Shown here in pieces: positions 25,269 to 34,636 of a stretch of DNA of 64,000 nucleotides. Position numbers and translations under genes: made by a program. Within the stretch, counting starts at the first letter, position 1; every line of letters starts with the position of its first letter. The stretch covers positions 3,025,001-3,089,000 of the forward strand of contig CP046864.1 in NCBI GenBank assembly GCA_039640495.1. Direction: 5' to 3'. The DNA is from Rhodobacteraceae bacterium IMCC1335 (GTDB lineage: Bacteria > Pseudomonadota > Alphaproteobacteria > Rhodobacterales > Rhodobacteraceae). The notes below the pieces were generated by a model. The model ran no database searches. It saw only the letters and a program-made list of their open reading frames with translations, and had not been told where the DNA came from.

Positions 25269-26030
25269 ATGGGAGACGAAAGGGTGGATAAAGTTTTATT
25301 ACGTTTGATTGGTGTGGTGTCGATATGCTTTGGCAGTGGTCTGTTAGCAGAGACTTCCTCGAACTTTTCCGTTGGTGCTGCTTACATAAATAGTAACTCC
25401 ATTTACACTGGAGTTGGCTCAACCTCACGGTTAATGCCCTCTATCGCTTATGAAAATAATAAAGTGAAAGTGGGGTTGCGAGAAGGTGTGTCTTATCAAT
25501 TCATAGACAACGAGGCCTTTAATATGAGTGCAGCTATCACCCCCAATTTCCGTCCCTATGATAGCTCAGACTCAACCACGCTTTCAGGAATGGATCGCAA
25601 AATGACATTCGATGGAGTGATCTTGGGTTCGGTTGATATCATTCGTGGTTCCACGCTCAAACTGAAAATGGCAAGCGAAGTTACCAATGAATTTAATGGT
25701 ACACTCGTTGATCTCGCATTCAGTCAGTTCATTCCAATTGGTGGACAGCCCATAATATTCTCACTGGGATCGAAAAACTACGACAGCAACCGTTCAGAAT
25801 ACTTTTTTGGCGTGAAATCATCTGAAGCTGAAGTGGGCAGGGCGGCATATGCTCCTGGCCCGGTGGCAATAACTTACCTCTCTGTGAATACGTTTTTCAA
25901 TATCACCCCTGAAATTGGTGCTTTTGCGAACATCACCACAAATTTTTTGCCTAGTAAGGTAAAAAATAGCCCAATTATAACCAAAGGTTCAAATACAGCA
26001 GCAATTTTAGGGCTTTCTTACAGCTTCTAA
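25269..26030 (+). CDS. MipA/OmpV-family outer membrane protein
   Basis: This protein of about 250 residues has a signal peptide (LLRLIGVVSICFGSGLLA, cut before ETSSN) and alternating beta-strands ending in aromatic residues, with the C-terminal SYSF typical of outer-membrane barrels. MipA/OmpV proteins are scaffold or channel proteins in the outer membrane. A GTG at 25284 preceded by GGGAG may be the real start instead of the ATG at 25269. Its stop overlaps the integrase stop by 4 nt on the opposite strand, an unusually tight joint. Confidence 0.7.
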   Translation: MGDERVDKVLLRLIGVVSICFGSGLLAETSSNFSVGAAYINSNSIYTGVGSTSRLMPSIAYENNKVKVGLREGVSYQFIDNEAFNMSAAITPNFRPYDSSDSTTLSGMDRKMTFDGVILGSVDIIRGSTLKLKMASEVTNEFNGTLVDLAFSQFIPIGGQPIIFSLGSKNYDSNRSEYFFGVKSSEAEVGRAAYAPGPVAITYLSVNTFFNITPEIGAFANITTNFLPSKVKNSPIITKGSNTAAILGLSYSF

Positions 26031-27325
26031 AATTTCCACACCTTTTCCATCTGCTCTCGCATGACGTCTAGGGCATAGCCTGAGCCATAGTTGGCAGCGA
26101 CTGTGTTAGAGCCATGCCCTAGGATCGCCATGGAGATGGCTTCAGGGCAGCCTGTATTCCTCAGCTTGTCTTTCATACGGTGGCGTAGTGAATGCATCGT
26201 CAGCTTTTTGTCCGTGATGGCCCTGCGTAAGCGCTTCATGAGCATGGCTGAGGCAGCATCATTGCCACGAGGGCGAGCGTAGTTGGGGAATATAGCCTCC
26301 CCATCCTCCTTGCCTTTCCTGTGCTCCTGCAGTGTCTCTGCTGCCCTGTGGCTCAGTGGGAGTGTTCTATGTGATCCCTTCGTCTTGAGACCTCTAATGC
26401 TGTTGGGGCGTATGGTTACTGAGCGCTCCTGCAGGTCCACGTCCTGGACTTCTAGCCCCACAATCTCAGACAACCTTGCGCCTGTATCTATCAAGGTGAT
26501 GAAGAGTGCCCAGGCAAGCGGGTCATTCTGATAGCAGGGAGTTACTATGGCGATATGCTCGTCACTCAGCGGATGCCTATCCTCGACGCTGGCCCCTGCC
26601 CCTTTTATCTTTAGCCCGTTAAACACGTTTGGGATGGTAAGGCTATGCTCCGTTATCACGTAGTTAACGGCTGCCTTTACAACGGCCACATTCCTCAGCA
26701 CTGAGTTGGGCTTCATTCGCTCCAGTAAGTGGTCCCGAAAGGCATTGGCATCTGCTCTGGTAATCTCTGCCAGGCTACCCTTTTCCAGCTTATGCTCTCC
26801 CAGGCTGCTTTTAAGGTCTTTGCGCAGCTTCTTGATACGCAGGGCAGCATCTTTATCTCTCACACCTTCCCCGGCTTTATAAGCTGCGTATTCACTTAAG
26901 GCTGTATCCAGTGTCATGGGCGGCGACTGTAGCTTGCCGTTATAGACTTGCCTCACCACTTCCTGTGGCAGTTTCCCAGCAATCGTTTGGGCCAGCTCAT
27001 TCAGCGCATAGTCCTCTTGGCTATACTCAACCACCTGCCCCGCGCTGACCATATCCGCAACTTCCTCGCCCAGCGCTGCTCTGATGAAGGTCAGGGCTCG
27101 TTCATTGGCGGGCATCATCTCTTCTGCTGCAAACAGCTGCTCTATTTCCAAGTGCACTTTGGGAAGGGCGTTCATCGCCTCTGAGTAGCTCTCCCCCAGC
27201 TGCCTGTAGAGCGTATCCTTTCCAATCAGGTGTCTGAGCCTTTTAGGAACGTTTCTTTTATAGCGATACGAGCCATTCTGGCGTCTAAAGACATAGGCGG
27301 GGAGTTTTGGCATCTTGGGGTCCAT
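26027..27325 (-). CDS. Tyrosine recombinase (island integrase), copy 2
   Basis: This 432-residue integrase sits next to its likely target, tRNA-Arg(ACG). The catalytic residues match copy 1: Arg in TGARLSEI, His/Arg in MHSLRHRMKD, AILGHGSNT and Tyr in AANYGSGYAL. About two dozen residues differ from copy 1, mostly in the N-terminal half and near residue 340. It ends KVWKF where copy 1 ends KVWK, because foreign sequence begins exactly at the stop. The start is 155 bp from the att repeat. Confidence 0.94.
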   Translation of the reverse strand: MDPKMPKLPAYVFRRQNGSYRYKRNVPKRLRHLIGKDTLYRQLGESYSEAMNALPKVHLEIEQLFAAEEMMPANERALTFIRAALGEEVADMVSAGQVVEYSQEDYALNELAQTIAGKLPQEVVRQVYNGKLQSPPMTLDTALSEYAAYKAGEGVRDKDAALRIKKLRKDLKSSLGEHKLEKGSLAEITRADANAFRDHLLERMKPNSVLRNVAVVKAAVNYVITEHSLTIPNVFNGLKIKGAGASVEDRHPLSDEHIAIVTPCYQNDPLAWALFITLIDTGARLSEIVGLEVQDVDLQERSVTIRPNSIRGLKTKGSHRTLPLSHRAAETLQEHRKGKEDGEAIFPNYARPRGNDAASAMLMKRLRRAITDKKLTMHSLRHRMKDKLRNTGCPEAISMAILGHGSNTVAANYGSGYALDVMREQMEKVWKF

Positions 27326-27410
27326 CTCATAGTTTTGAATCTAACTGTGAGGCGGATCAACCCTCTTTGCCTGTCCAGCTTTGACGAAATACAGCAAAAT
27401 CTGACCGAGT

Positions 27411-27440
27411 GGTCCCAAAAGCGGTCCCGATAAATGGTCC
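27411..27440. promoter_or_regulatory. Integrase arm-type repeat at the tRNA-proximal att
   Basis: GGTCCCAAAAGCGGTCCC then GATAAATGGTCC repeats the motif at 2397-2426, on the island side of the tRNA 3' end. Only one side of this att has arms, as expected for an outer island end. Confidence 0.55.
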
Positions 27441-27479
27441 AAGCAACTGGTATCATTGAATTTATTCAAAAGACTGGAA

Positions 27480-27498
27480 GAAAATGGCGCACCGGGGA
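27480..27498. other. att site at tRNA-Arg 3' end
   Basis: GAAAATGGCGCACCGGGGA overlaps the tRNA-Arg CCA end and 3' acceptor strand, and is repeated at 2466-2484. Integration here keeps the tRNA whole. Confidence 0.82.
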
Positions 27499-27561
27499 GG
27501 ATTCGAACCCCCGACCCCTTGATTCGTAGTCAAGTACTCTATCCAGCTGAGCTACCGGTGC
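27485..27561 (-). tRNA. tRNA-Arg (anticodon ACG)
   Basis: This is a full 77-nt cloverleaf on the minus strand. Acceptor GCACCGG pairs with CCGGTGC, discriminator G, encoded CCA; anticodon stem CTTGA/TCAAG encloses CTACGAA; T-loop is TTCGAAT. The ACG anticodon (to inosine) reads CGU, CGC and CGA. It is the integration target of the island to its left. Confidence 0.95.
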
Positions 27562-27633
27562 CTTGCACGACGCTCTAAGCTAGGGCGCGGCGCTTTGCAA
27601 GTGCCGATTATAACACATGAAGTTTTTTAAGCA

Positions 27634-29025
27634 CTATTTAGCATTATCGTAGGTCAACTTTGGCAACATAAGCCGGAAACAAGCCCCGGATCCATTTACC
27701 TCTAAGTACTCTGCGCTACCCCCATGCCCACGCATCAGTTCTTGAACGATGGTCAAGCCCAATCCGGATCCCCCCCCCTTCGCCGTACCTTGAAACGGTT
27801 TAAAAAGATGCGCCTTGGCTTTTTCAGGCAAACCGGGACCATTATCGACAACATCAATGAACCAAAACTGTGGGTTCTGCCAAGCTTTTAACACGATCGC
27901 GCCACCCTGCGATTGATCAGCAAGCGCCTGACGCGCATTGCGCACAAGATTGCTTAAAGCGCGATGCAATTGCTCGCGATCGGCGCGAATGATCAGATTC
28001 TCAGATATCTCAAACCTCACCTCGATCTGCAATTGGCTTATCGCCATCAATTCGGTTTCAACCACATCCTGAAGCAAGGATGTGAGATCAACCTGACCCA
28101 AAATTGGCGCGGGCTCACTGGCGCGCCCAAAGCTCAAAGTAGTTTCCGCAAGCGTAACGGCACGGGCCACATTGGCCTCTAATTTCGGCGCAAGCCGCAT
28201 CACTACAGGGTCTTCGCTTTGCGTCAATCGCTCAGAAATCAACTGCACCGTGGTCAGTATATTCCGCAAATCATGGCTGACTTTCGCAACCGCCTCGCCC
28301 AGCTGTGCCAAACGTTCTTTATGATTTAGCGCGCTGGTCAGATTTTTTTGCATACTCTGCAACGCCAGCTCTGCAGCGCGCAATTCTACGATCCCAGCCT
28401 TCAACGATATAATCCGCTGTGCCTCTTCAGGCGCCGTTTGATAATTCTCAATCTGTGCAATCACGCGGCGAATGGGCGTTACGATCATAAAGCGCGTAGC
28501 GACAAAAAGCAAAAGCGCAGCCGCCACAGACAAAAGCGCTGATAAGATCAAAATGCGCTGGCTGAACGCCCACATCGCATCTCTTAAAGGACCCGTGTTC
28601 AAAGTGACTTCGATCAAACTTCCGGCTTTCAGCTTCGGATCACCGATTACCCGCACCACCTCAAACTCGGGTTTGCTTAACCGCCGGAACGCATCGCGCA
28701 CCAGCGCCGTCCATGCCGGTTGTCTGAGATCAAATGTCTGAGACACGGGCGCGGGCAACTCAGATGCCAAAGCAAGTTGGCGCGACGAGTCCCGCCGCAA
28801 AACCACATTATAAACGCCAGCATTCAATAAAAGTTCGCGCTCAAGCTCAGTCGAAATCATATCATCCGCCAATAAAACCAGTGAGGCAATCTGAGCCCGC
28901 TCGACGCGGGCCATTAGAAAATCAGATCTAAACCGCGCAATACTGGGCACAAAAATCAACACTTCTGCCAATAGAACAAACACAGCCGTTAATAGAAAGA
29001 ATCGCCCTGATAAAGAATTAAACAT
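27634..29025 (-). CDS. Sensor histidine kinase
   Basis: This 463-residue two-component sensor has N-terminal helices (FFLLTAVFVLLAEVLIF and ILILSALLSVAAALLLFVA) flanking a periplasmic domain of about 130 residues. A linker of HAMP type, a dimerisation domain with the phosphorylated His in KVSHDLRNIL and an HATPase domain (NLVRNARQAL, DNGPGLP, GSGLGLTIVQELM) follow. No response regulator gene adjoins it. The gene lies on the chromosomal side of tRNA-Arg and reads toward it. The signal sensed is unknown. Confidence 0.9.
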   Translation of the reverse strand: MFNSLSGRFFLLTAVFVLLAEVLIFVPSIARFRSDFLMARVERAQIASLVLLADDMISTELERELLLNAGVYNVVLRRDSSRQLALASELPAPVSQTFDLRQPAWTALVRDAFRRLSKPEFEVVRVIGDPKLKAGSLIEVTLNTGPLRDAMWAFSQRILILSALLSVAAALLLFVATRFMIVTPIRRVIAQIENYQTAPEEAQRIISLKAGIVELRAAELALQSMQKNLTSALNHKERLAQLGEAVAKVSHDLRNILTTVQLISERLTQSEDPVVMRLAPKLEANVARAVTLAETTLSFGRASEPAPILGQVDLTSLLQDVVETELMAISQLQIEVRFEISENLIIRADREQLHRALSNLVRNARQALADQSQGGAIVLKAWQNPQFWFIDVVDNGPGLPEKAKAHLFKPFQGTAKGGGSGLGLTIVQELMRGHGGSAEYLEVNGSGACFRLMLPKLTYDNAK

Positions 29026-29293
29026 CGCGCCAAAAAGCCCTGAACGCTAACATAATACAACCGAAATTAAGCATCGCCCTAACCCAATCATGCCCCATAC
29101 GCTTTGGATGAATTCGTGAATACGAATTTGACAGTGTAAATAGCCTATGAATAACGCAGGTTTAGCGCCGGTCGCAAATAAAGTTTTGCAAAAAGGCCGT
29201 CGCGTCGTTGCAATAGTCATGTAAGAAAGACGCAGCAATGCGCGCAGAGGCTCTTAAAAACGCCCAGAAACCAATTTTCAGCACAACAACGGT

Positions 29294-29322
29294 TTGACAT
29301 ATCAGTTAAGCGCCCGTATAGG
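29294..29322 (+). promoter_or_regulatory. Sigma-70-type promoter for rpmH operon
   Basis: TTGACA (29294-29299) and TATAGG (29317-29322) are separated by 17 bp and lie 57 bp before the rpmH ATG. It is the clearest housekeeping promoter in the window. The rest of 29026-29378 holds no gene. Confidence 0.7.
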
Positions 29323-29378
29323 CGAGGTTTATATTTTTAAAGATGCAGCTGGCATCTGGCAGATACGGAGTCATTGCG

Positions 29379-29513
29379 ATGAAACGCACTTTTCAACCTT
29401 CTAATCTCGTGCGCAAGCGGCGTCACGGATTTCGCGCTCGCATGGCAACAAAAGCAGGCCGTAAAATTTTGAACGCGCGGCGTGCGCGCGGACGCAAAGA
29501 GCTAAGCGCTTAA
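29379..29513 (+). CDS. rpmH: Large ribosomal subunit protein bL34
   Basis: This 44-residue, highly basic protein of the 50S subunit starts [20 protein letters not shown], the standard L34 signature, and ends GRKELSA. It precedes rnpA, the conserved order in nearly all bacteria. Confidence 0.97.
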   Translation: MKRTFQPSNLVRKRRHGFRARMATKAGRKILNARRARGRKELSA

Positions 29514-29556
29514 CCTGCCATTTTGACCGGCCTGCCCATCGATATGGGAGATTGAG

Positions 29557-29976
29557 ATGCATGAGGAAACCGCGTCTTCATCGCAGGCCATGGCACCTTT
29601 CGTAGAACCAAAAACCGCTCATGCCGCGCCATTGGTAAAATTGCGCGAGAGGTCCGATTATCTTGCCGCGGCGAAGGCGAAGCGCGTGTCAACCACTGGG
29701 CTTGTTTTACAAGCCCGCAAGCGCGTGGAAACAAGCGCGCCGCAGACGCGCTATGGAATCACCTGTTCGAAAAAAGTGGGCAACGCAGTTGCGCGCAATC
29801 GCGCCAAACGCCGGCTGCGAGCCCTGGCGAACAGTGTGCTGCCGCACCTTGGCCGTAACGGTTGGGATTATGTATTAATTGGCCGCGCCCAAACCACAAT
29901 AAACCAGCCGTTTGACATGCTGCTTGAAAACCTGCGCTTCGCTATAAAAAAGCTGCATCAGAGCGAAACCCGATGA
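29557..29976 (+). CDS. rnpA: Ribonuclease P protein component
   Basis: This 139-residue protein binds RNase P RNA and helps mature the 5' ends of tRNAs. The RNR motif region GNAVARNRAKRRLRAL is present. An N-terminal extension of about 30 residues (TASSSQAMAPFVEPKT) precedes the conserved LRERSDYLAAAKAKR, so a start closer to that point is possible. It overlaps yidD by 4 nt. Confidence 0.95.
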   Translation: MHEETASSSQAMAPFVEPKTAHAAPLVKLRERSDYLAAAKAKRVSTTGLVLQARKRVETSAPQTRYGITCSKKVGNAVARNRAKRRLRALANSVLPHLGRNGWDYVLIGRAQTTINQPFDMLLENLRFAIKKLHQSETR

Positions 29977-30200
29977 CGTTATTGGCCAAGATATTGGCGT
30001 TGCCGATAAAAGGTTATCGGTTGATTTTCTCGCCTTGGGTCGGGCGCAGTTGCCGCTTTGATCCCACCTGCAGCGCCTATGCCCTAATCGCTTTGGAACG
30101 TCATGGGGCGTTTAAAGGCAGCTGGCTGACAGTGCGTCGCATCCTGCGCTGTCACCCCTGGGGCGCGCATGGCGTTGATGATGTACCAGACGCGAAATAA
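29973..30200 (+). CDS. yidD: Membrane protein insertion efficiency factor YidD
   Basis: This 75-residue protein has the family pattern YRLIFSPWVGRSCRFDPTCS and RHGAFKGSWLTVRRILRCHP with its conserved cysteines. It helps YidC insert membrane proteins. It starts in an ATGA overlap with rnpA. Confidence 0.95.
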   Translation: MTLLAKILALPIKGYRLIFSPWVGRSCRFDPTCSAYALIALERHGAFKGSWLTVRRILRCHPWGAHGVDDVPDAK

Positions 30201-30289
30201 CTTGAGAGGTCGCAAAAATCAGTCTCCTTCTACATTTTACGTTCTAGACACGGCTTGCCCCAGCCGTTTCAAACGTCTAAAGCCCAATT

Positions 30290-31114
30290 ATGCTTGATGA
30301 GAACAGTGATATACACCCGCTTTTCGAAGGTGCTCCGAACACCACAGAGTTCAAAAAGCTGCGCAAACGGATCATTCGCAACACCCGCGAAGCGATAGAG
30401 CAATACGGTATGGTCGAGCGCGGCGCGCGCTGGCTTATTTGCCTATCCGGAGGCAAAGACAGCTACACGCTGCTGGCTGCGCTTTATGAGTTGAAATGGC
30501 GCGGCCTTCTTCCCGTTGAATTGCTGGCCTGCAATTTGGATCAGGGGCAACCGGGGTTTCCCCAAACCGTGCTTCCCGCGTTTCTGGAAAAAATGCAGGT
30601 GCCGCATAGAATTGAATATCAGGATACTTATTCAATTGTGAAAGAGAAAGTCCCCGAGGGGCGCACATTTTGTGCGTTATGTTCGCGCTTGCGACGGGGC
30701 AATCTTTACCGTATCGCGCGCGAGGAAAATTGTAGCGCGATTGTGCTGGGTCATCACCGAGATGACATTCTGGAAACCTTTTTTATGAACCTCTTTCATG
30801 GCGGTCGCTTAGCCTCCATGCCTGCGAAGCTTTTGAACGAAGAGGGGGATCTGTTGCTATATCGCCCCCTCGCCCATGTGGCAGAAGCTGATTGCGAGAA
30901 ATTTGCCAAAGCCATGCAATACCCGATTATCCCTTGTGATTTATGCGGCTCGCAAGACGGGCTTCAGCGCCAGCAAGTGAAACAGATTTTGGATAGCTGG
31001 GAGCGCAACAGCCCGGGCCGACGGCAGGTGATGTTCCGCGCCTTAATGAATGCCAGACCCTCACATTTGCTGGATCCCAACCTGTTCGATTTCGCCGGAT
31101 TAACCGTTAAATAG
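30290..31114 (+). CDS. ttcA: tRNA 2-thiocytidine biosynthesis protein TtcA
   Basis: This 274-residue enzyme thiolates cytidine 32 in some tRNAs. PP-loop ATPase motif [11 protein letters not shown] lies at about residue 60. The two CxxC pairs that bind the iron-sulfur cluster are seen in [10 protein letters not shown] and [20 protein letters not shown] also matches the family. It lies between yidD and yidC with 90 bp before it. Confidence 0.93.
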   Translation: MLDENSDIHPLFEGAPNTTEFKKLRKRIIRNTREAIEQYGMVERGARWLICLSGGKDSYTLLAALYELKWRGLLPVELLACNLDQGQPGFPQTVLPAFLEKMQVPHRIEYQDTYSIVKEKVPEGRTFCALCSRLRRGNLYRIAREENCSAIVLGHHRDDILETFFMNLFHGGRLASMPAKLLNEEGDLLLYRPLAHVAEADCEKFAKAMQYPIIPCDLCGSQDGLQRQQVKQILDSWERNSPGRRQVMFRALMNARPSHLLDPNLFDFAGLTVK

Positions 31115-31361
31115 ATCGGTACTGGCCGAATAAACCCCTTTAAAATCTATCGCAGGTTGGCGGTTTGATGCCAGATGCGATAAAGCCAGCAGTGGCTGTG
31201 CGCTTCAGGCAAGCCGCATAGCGCAGCTGACCGAATGTTTCCGTTGCGCAGCAAACGCCCTTTAAACAGGTTTAATTATAGAAAATGGGGCTTAAACCCT
31301 TGACCTTTTGCCCCGTACTCTGTTGAACCCAGCAGAGGAATTTCTATCGGGAAAATATGTT

Positions 31362-33167
31362 ATGGATGATCAGAATAAGAACCTTATATTGGCCTCAGCG
31401 CTTAGCTTTTTGGTCATTATCATCTGGTTCGTGCTCTTTCCTCCGCCCGAAGCCCCGCTGCAGCCGGAAACACCAGCCCAGAGCCAACAGACCGATACCA
31501 CGGACCTGACGCTGCCAGCGGGCGATGAACCGGTACTCAATAATAGCCCAGCCAAGCTGACAACAGCAGAGACAGCGCCACGCATCGCGATTGAAACGGA
31601 TCGTATGAATGGCTCGATTTCTTTGAAGGGCGGGCGCATTGATGATCTGTCATTGCTGGATTACCGGGTTCATTTAAGTGAAGGCTCACCGGATGTGACC
31701 CTGCTAAGACCCGTTGATGAGCCTGGTGCCTATTATGCGGCCTTTGGATGGGCGGGCCTGTCTGGCCTACAGCCGGGCGATACGCCGACGCCAGAAACGC
31801 TTTGGGCCGTGGACGGCAACACCACATTGCGCGTCAATGCGCCGGTCACTTTGTTCTGGAAAAGCCCCGCCGATCTGATCTTCCGCCGCATGATTTCGGT
31901 GGATGAAGACTATATGTTCACCATCCGCCAATCGGTTACGAGCCAAGCGTCACAACCGGTTCAACTGCGCCCCTATGGTTTGATCCGCCGCCATGGTGAG
32001 CCCACGGATTTGAAGAACTTTTTCATTTTGCACGAGGGGTTGGTGCGGATGTCAGATGGAGAGCTGGCAGAAGAAAGCTATGACAATTTGCGCGATTACG
32101 AAATCGACCCGCGCGAGGGCACGCATGCGGAGCGGATTGAAGTGGCGGCAAGCGGCTGGACCGGGTTTACCGATCATTTTTGGATGACCACACTGGCGCC
32201 TGCGCCCGGATTGGCGTTCCGCTCAACCGCAAAATATTTTGCATCGGCTGATATATTCCAAACCGAAGTGGTTTTGCCGCGCCAGTCATTGGCACCTGGT
32301 GCCAGCGCCGAGGTGACCACTCAATTTTTTGCGGGTGCAAAAGAATGGGATGCGATCCGCGCCTATGAAAAAGCCGGCGTAGATGGATTTCTCGACAGCA
32401 TTGATTGGGGTTGGTTTTTCTTTCTGACCAAACCGATTTTTGCGGTTTTGCATTGGCTGAACGCATTGATAGGCAATATGGGATGGGCGATTATCGGGCT
32501 CACATTGCTGATAAAAGCGCTGTTATTTCCCTTGGCCTATAAATCCTACGTCTCTATGGCCAAGATGAAAGAGCTACAGCCAGAAATGGAAAAGCTGAAA
32601 GAAGCGGCTGGCAATGACCGCCAGAAACTGCAGCAAGAAATGATGGCGCTTTACAAGAAAGAAAAGGTAAATCCCGCGTCAGGCTGCTTGCCCATCCTGT
32701 TGCAAATTCCAATTTTCTTCTCGCTTTATAAGGTGATTTTCGTCACTCTTGAATTGCGCCATGCCCCTTGGATTTGGTGGATCAAGGACCTGAGCGCGCC
32801 GGATCCTTCCTCTATTTTGAACCTGTTTGGTTTGCTGCCCTTTACACCCCCCGATCCCAATTCGATATTGGCGATTATTTCTTTGGGTGTGCTACCCATC
32901 TTATTGGGTATTTCGATGTGGATTCAGCAAAAATTGAACCCGGCCCCCACCGATCCGACCCAAGCCATGATCTTTGCTTGGTTGCCTTGGGTGTTTATGT
33001 TCATGCTGGGCACGTTTGCGAGCGGGCTCGTTGTCTATTGGATCGCCAACAATACGATCACATTTACGCAACAATATCTGATCATGCGCAGTCAAGGCTA
33101 TAAGCCAGATGTCTTCGGCAATGTTATCGCCAGCTTCAAGAAAAAGTCCAAACCGGGCAAAAAATAA
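31362..33167 (+). CDS. yidC: Membrane protein insertase YidC
   Basis: This 601-residue inner-membrane insertase starts at MDDQNKNLILASALSFLVII; a frame 18 codons longer is open but the family begins at this Met. A large periplasmic domain (about residues 80-350) is followed by five membrane helices including GWAIIGLTLLIKALLFPLAY and the insertase core FFSLYKVIFVTLELRHAP. The basic tail KKKSKPGKK binds ribosomes. Its stop overlaps the start of the MOSC gene. Confidence 0.96.
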   Translation: MDDQNKNLILASALSFLVIIIWFVLFPPPEAPLQPETPAQSQQTDTTDLTLPAGDEPVLNNSPAKLTTAETAPRIAIETDRMNGSISLKGGRIDDLSLLDYRVHLSEGSPDVTLLRPVDEPGAYYAAFGWAGLSGLQPGDTPTPETLWAVDGNTTLRVNAPVTLFWKSPADLIFRRMISVDEDYMFTIRQSVTSQASQPVQLRPYGLIRRHGEPTDLKNFFILHEGLVRMSDGELAEESYDNLRDYEIDPREGTHAERIEVAASGWTGFTDHFWMTTLAPAPGLAFRSTAKYFASADIFQTEVVLPRQSLAPGASAEVTTQFFAGAKEWDAIRAYEKAGVDGFLDSIDWGWFFFLTKPIFAVLHWLNALIGNMGWAIIGLTLLIKALLFPLAYKSYVSMAKMKELQPEMEKLKEAAGNDRQKLQQEMMALYKKEKVNPASGCLPILLQIPIFFSLYKVIFVTLELRHAPWIWWIKDLSAPDPSSILNLFGLLPFTPPDPNSILAIISLGVLPILLGISMWIQQKLNPAPTDPTQAMIFAWLPWVFMFMLGTFASGLVVYWIANNTITFTQQYLIMRSQGYKPDVFGNVIASFKKKSKPGKK

Positions 33168-33919
33168 TGGCGACAGTGGCGCAAATATGGCGATACCCCA
33201 TCAAGTCGCATGGGCGCGAAGCTTTGCAATCTGTGCCACTCAGCGCAGGCAAAACGCTGCCATGGGATCGCCATTGGGCGGTTGCGCATGAAAACTCGAC
33301 GGCGGATGGCTCTGTCTGGGTGCCATGTCAAAACTTTAGCCGCGGGGCAAAAGCGCCATTATTGATGGCCATAAACAGCCGCTGGGACGCGGATAGGGGG
33401 CAAATGCATATGCGCCATCCCGATTTGCCCGACCTGCAGTTCAACCCTGATGATGCGGGCGATCAAAATCGGTTTTTAGAGTGGTCAGCGCCGCTTATGC
33501 CCGAAAACCGAGCCAAATCAGCGCGCTTGATCCGCGCCGCAGAATGCGGGCTTACCGACACCGATTACCCCTCGATCAGCATTGGCAATCTGTCATCGCA
33601 TCGCACCGTTTCGCAAAAGCTGGGGCGTGATCTGTCTGCGCTGCGCTGGCGTACAAATATTTGGTTGGATGGTCTGGCCCCTTGGGAAGAATTTGATTGG
33701 ATTGGCCGCATTATTGAAATTGGCGAAGTTCAATTTGAAATCTGCGAACGGGTTCAGCGCTGTCTGGCCACCACAGCCAATCCTGAAACAGGCCGGCGTG
33801 ATGCAGATACGCTGGGTATATTGCAGACATGGGATCATCAAGATTTCTGCGTCTATGCCCGCGTGCTCAACACCGGCACGATCCATTTAAACGATAGCGC
33901 AAAAGCCCCAAACCCATGA
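33167..33919 (+). CDS. MOSC domain-containing protein
   Basis: This 250-residue protein has a MOSC N-terminal beta-barrel start (VAQIWRYPIKSHGREAL) and a C-terminal MOSC domain with the conserved Cys in ERVQRCLATTANPETG. Such proteins bind molybdenum cofactor or act on N-hydroxylated compounds. It is co-translated with yidC (TAATG) and overlaps engB by 4 nt, an arrangement common in Rhodobacterales. Confidence 0.88.
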   Translation: MATVAQIWRYPIKSHGREALQSVPLSAGKTLPWDRHWAVAHENSTADGSVWVPCQNFSRGAKAPLLMAINSRWDADRGQMHMRHPDLPDLQFNPDDAGDQNRFLEWSAPLMPENRAKSARLIRAAECGLTDTDYPSISIGNLSSHRTVSQKLGRDLSALRWRTNIWLDGLAPWEEFDWIGRIIEIGEVQFEICERVQRCLATTANPETGRRDADTLGILQTWDHQDFCVYARVLNTGTIHLNDSAKAPNP

Positions 33920-34566
33920 CAATGACCTTCCCTTTAGCCGAAGCACCCGACGCAGTCCTGCGCGAAAAAGGCCGCCTTTTATTCGCCCAGCCAACTGACT
34001 TTCTGAAAGGTGTTGTGGCGATAGATGGCTTGCCCGCGGATGATCGGATCGAAATTTGTTTTGCCGGCCGCTCGAATGTAGGTAAATCGACATTGATCAA
34101 TGCGCTGACCGGGCGCAAAGCGTTGGCGCGCACCTCAAACACGCCCGGGCGCACCCAAGAGATCAACTTTTTCACCGCAGCTGACAGCCATTATTTGGTC
34201 GACTTGCCAGGATATGGCTATGCCAATGCGCCCTTACCGGTTGTGGAAAAATGGCAAAGATTGCTCAAAAAATATTTATCAGGACGGCGCTCTTTGCGCC
34301 GCGCCTTCGTGTTGATTGATGCGCGCCACGGAGTAAAATCGGTAGATGAAGAAATTTTAAGCCTACTCGACAGCGCCGCCGTTACCTTTCAATGCGTGCT
34401 GACCAAAGCAGATAAAATAAAAGCCCATGAGCAAGAGGCCTTGCTGCAGCAAGTGCGCGGCGCGCTGAGCAAACACCCGGCCGCCTATCCCGAGGTTATC
34501 CTCACCTCTTCAGAAAAAGGTATGGGTGTCGAAACATTGCGCGCAACAATCGCAGGGCTCATCTAA
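33916..34566 (+). CDS. engB: Ribosome biogenesis GTPase EngB (YsxC/YihA)
   Basis: This 216-residue GTPase is needed for 50S assembly. G1 GRSNVGKSTLINAL, G2/T-loop NTPGRTQEINFF, G3 DLPGYGYA and G4 TKADKIKA are all present. It starts in the last codons of the MOSC gene. Confidence 0.95.
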   Translation: MTMTFPLAEAPDAVLREKGRLLFAQPTDFLKGVVAIDGLPADDRIEICFAGRSNVGKSTLINALTGRKALARTSNTPGRTQEINFFTAADSHYLVDLPGYGYANAPLPVVEKWQRLLKKYLSGRRSLRRAFVLIDARHGVKSVDEEILSLLDSAAVTFQCVLTKADKIKAHEQEALLQQVRGALSKHPAAYPEVILTSSEKGMGVETLRATIAGLI

Positions 34567-34636
34567 GCCACAGGTGCGCAGGCTCTTGCACCTTTTGGAA
34601 CAATCTTAGAGACTGGTGCAGTACAAGGTAAATAAG

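Larger units (their letters stand above)
23668..27498. repeat. Island-end module, copy 2, interrupted by cargo
   Basis: It repeats 1-2484 from the 194-residue gene to the att repeat. About 1.3 kb (24695-26030) is inserted exactly between the end of the shared spacer and the integrase stop codon. The insert holds a DUF2306 gene, an integrase relic and a MipA-type gene. Confidence 0.85.
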
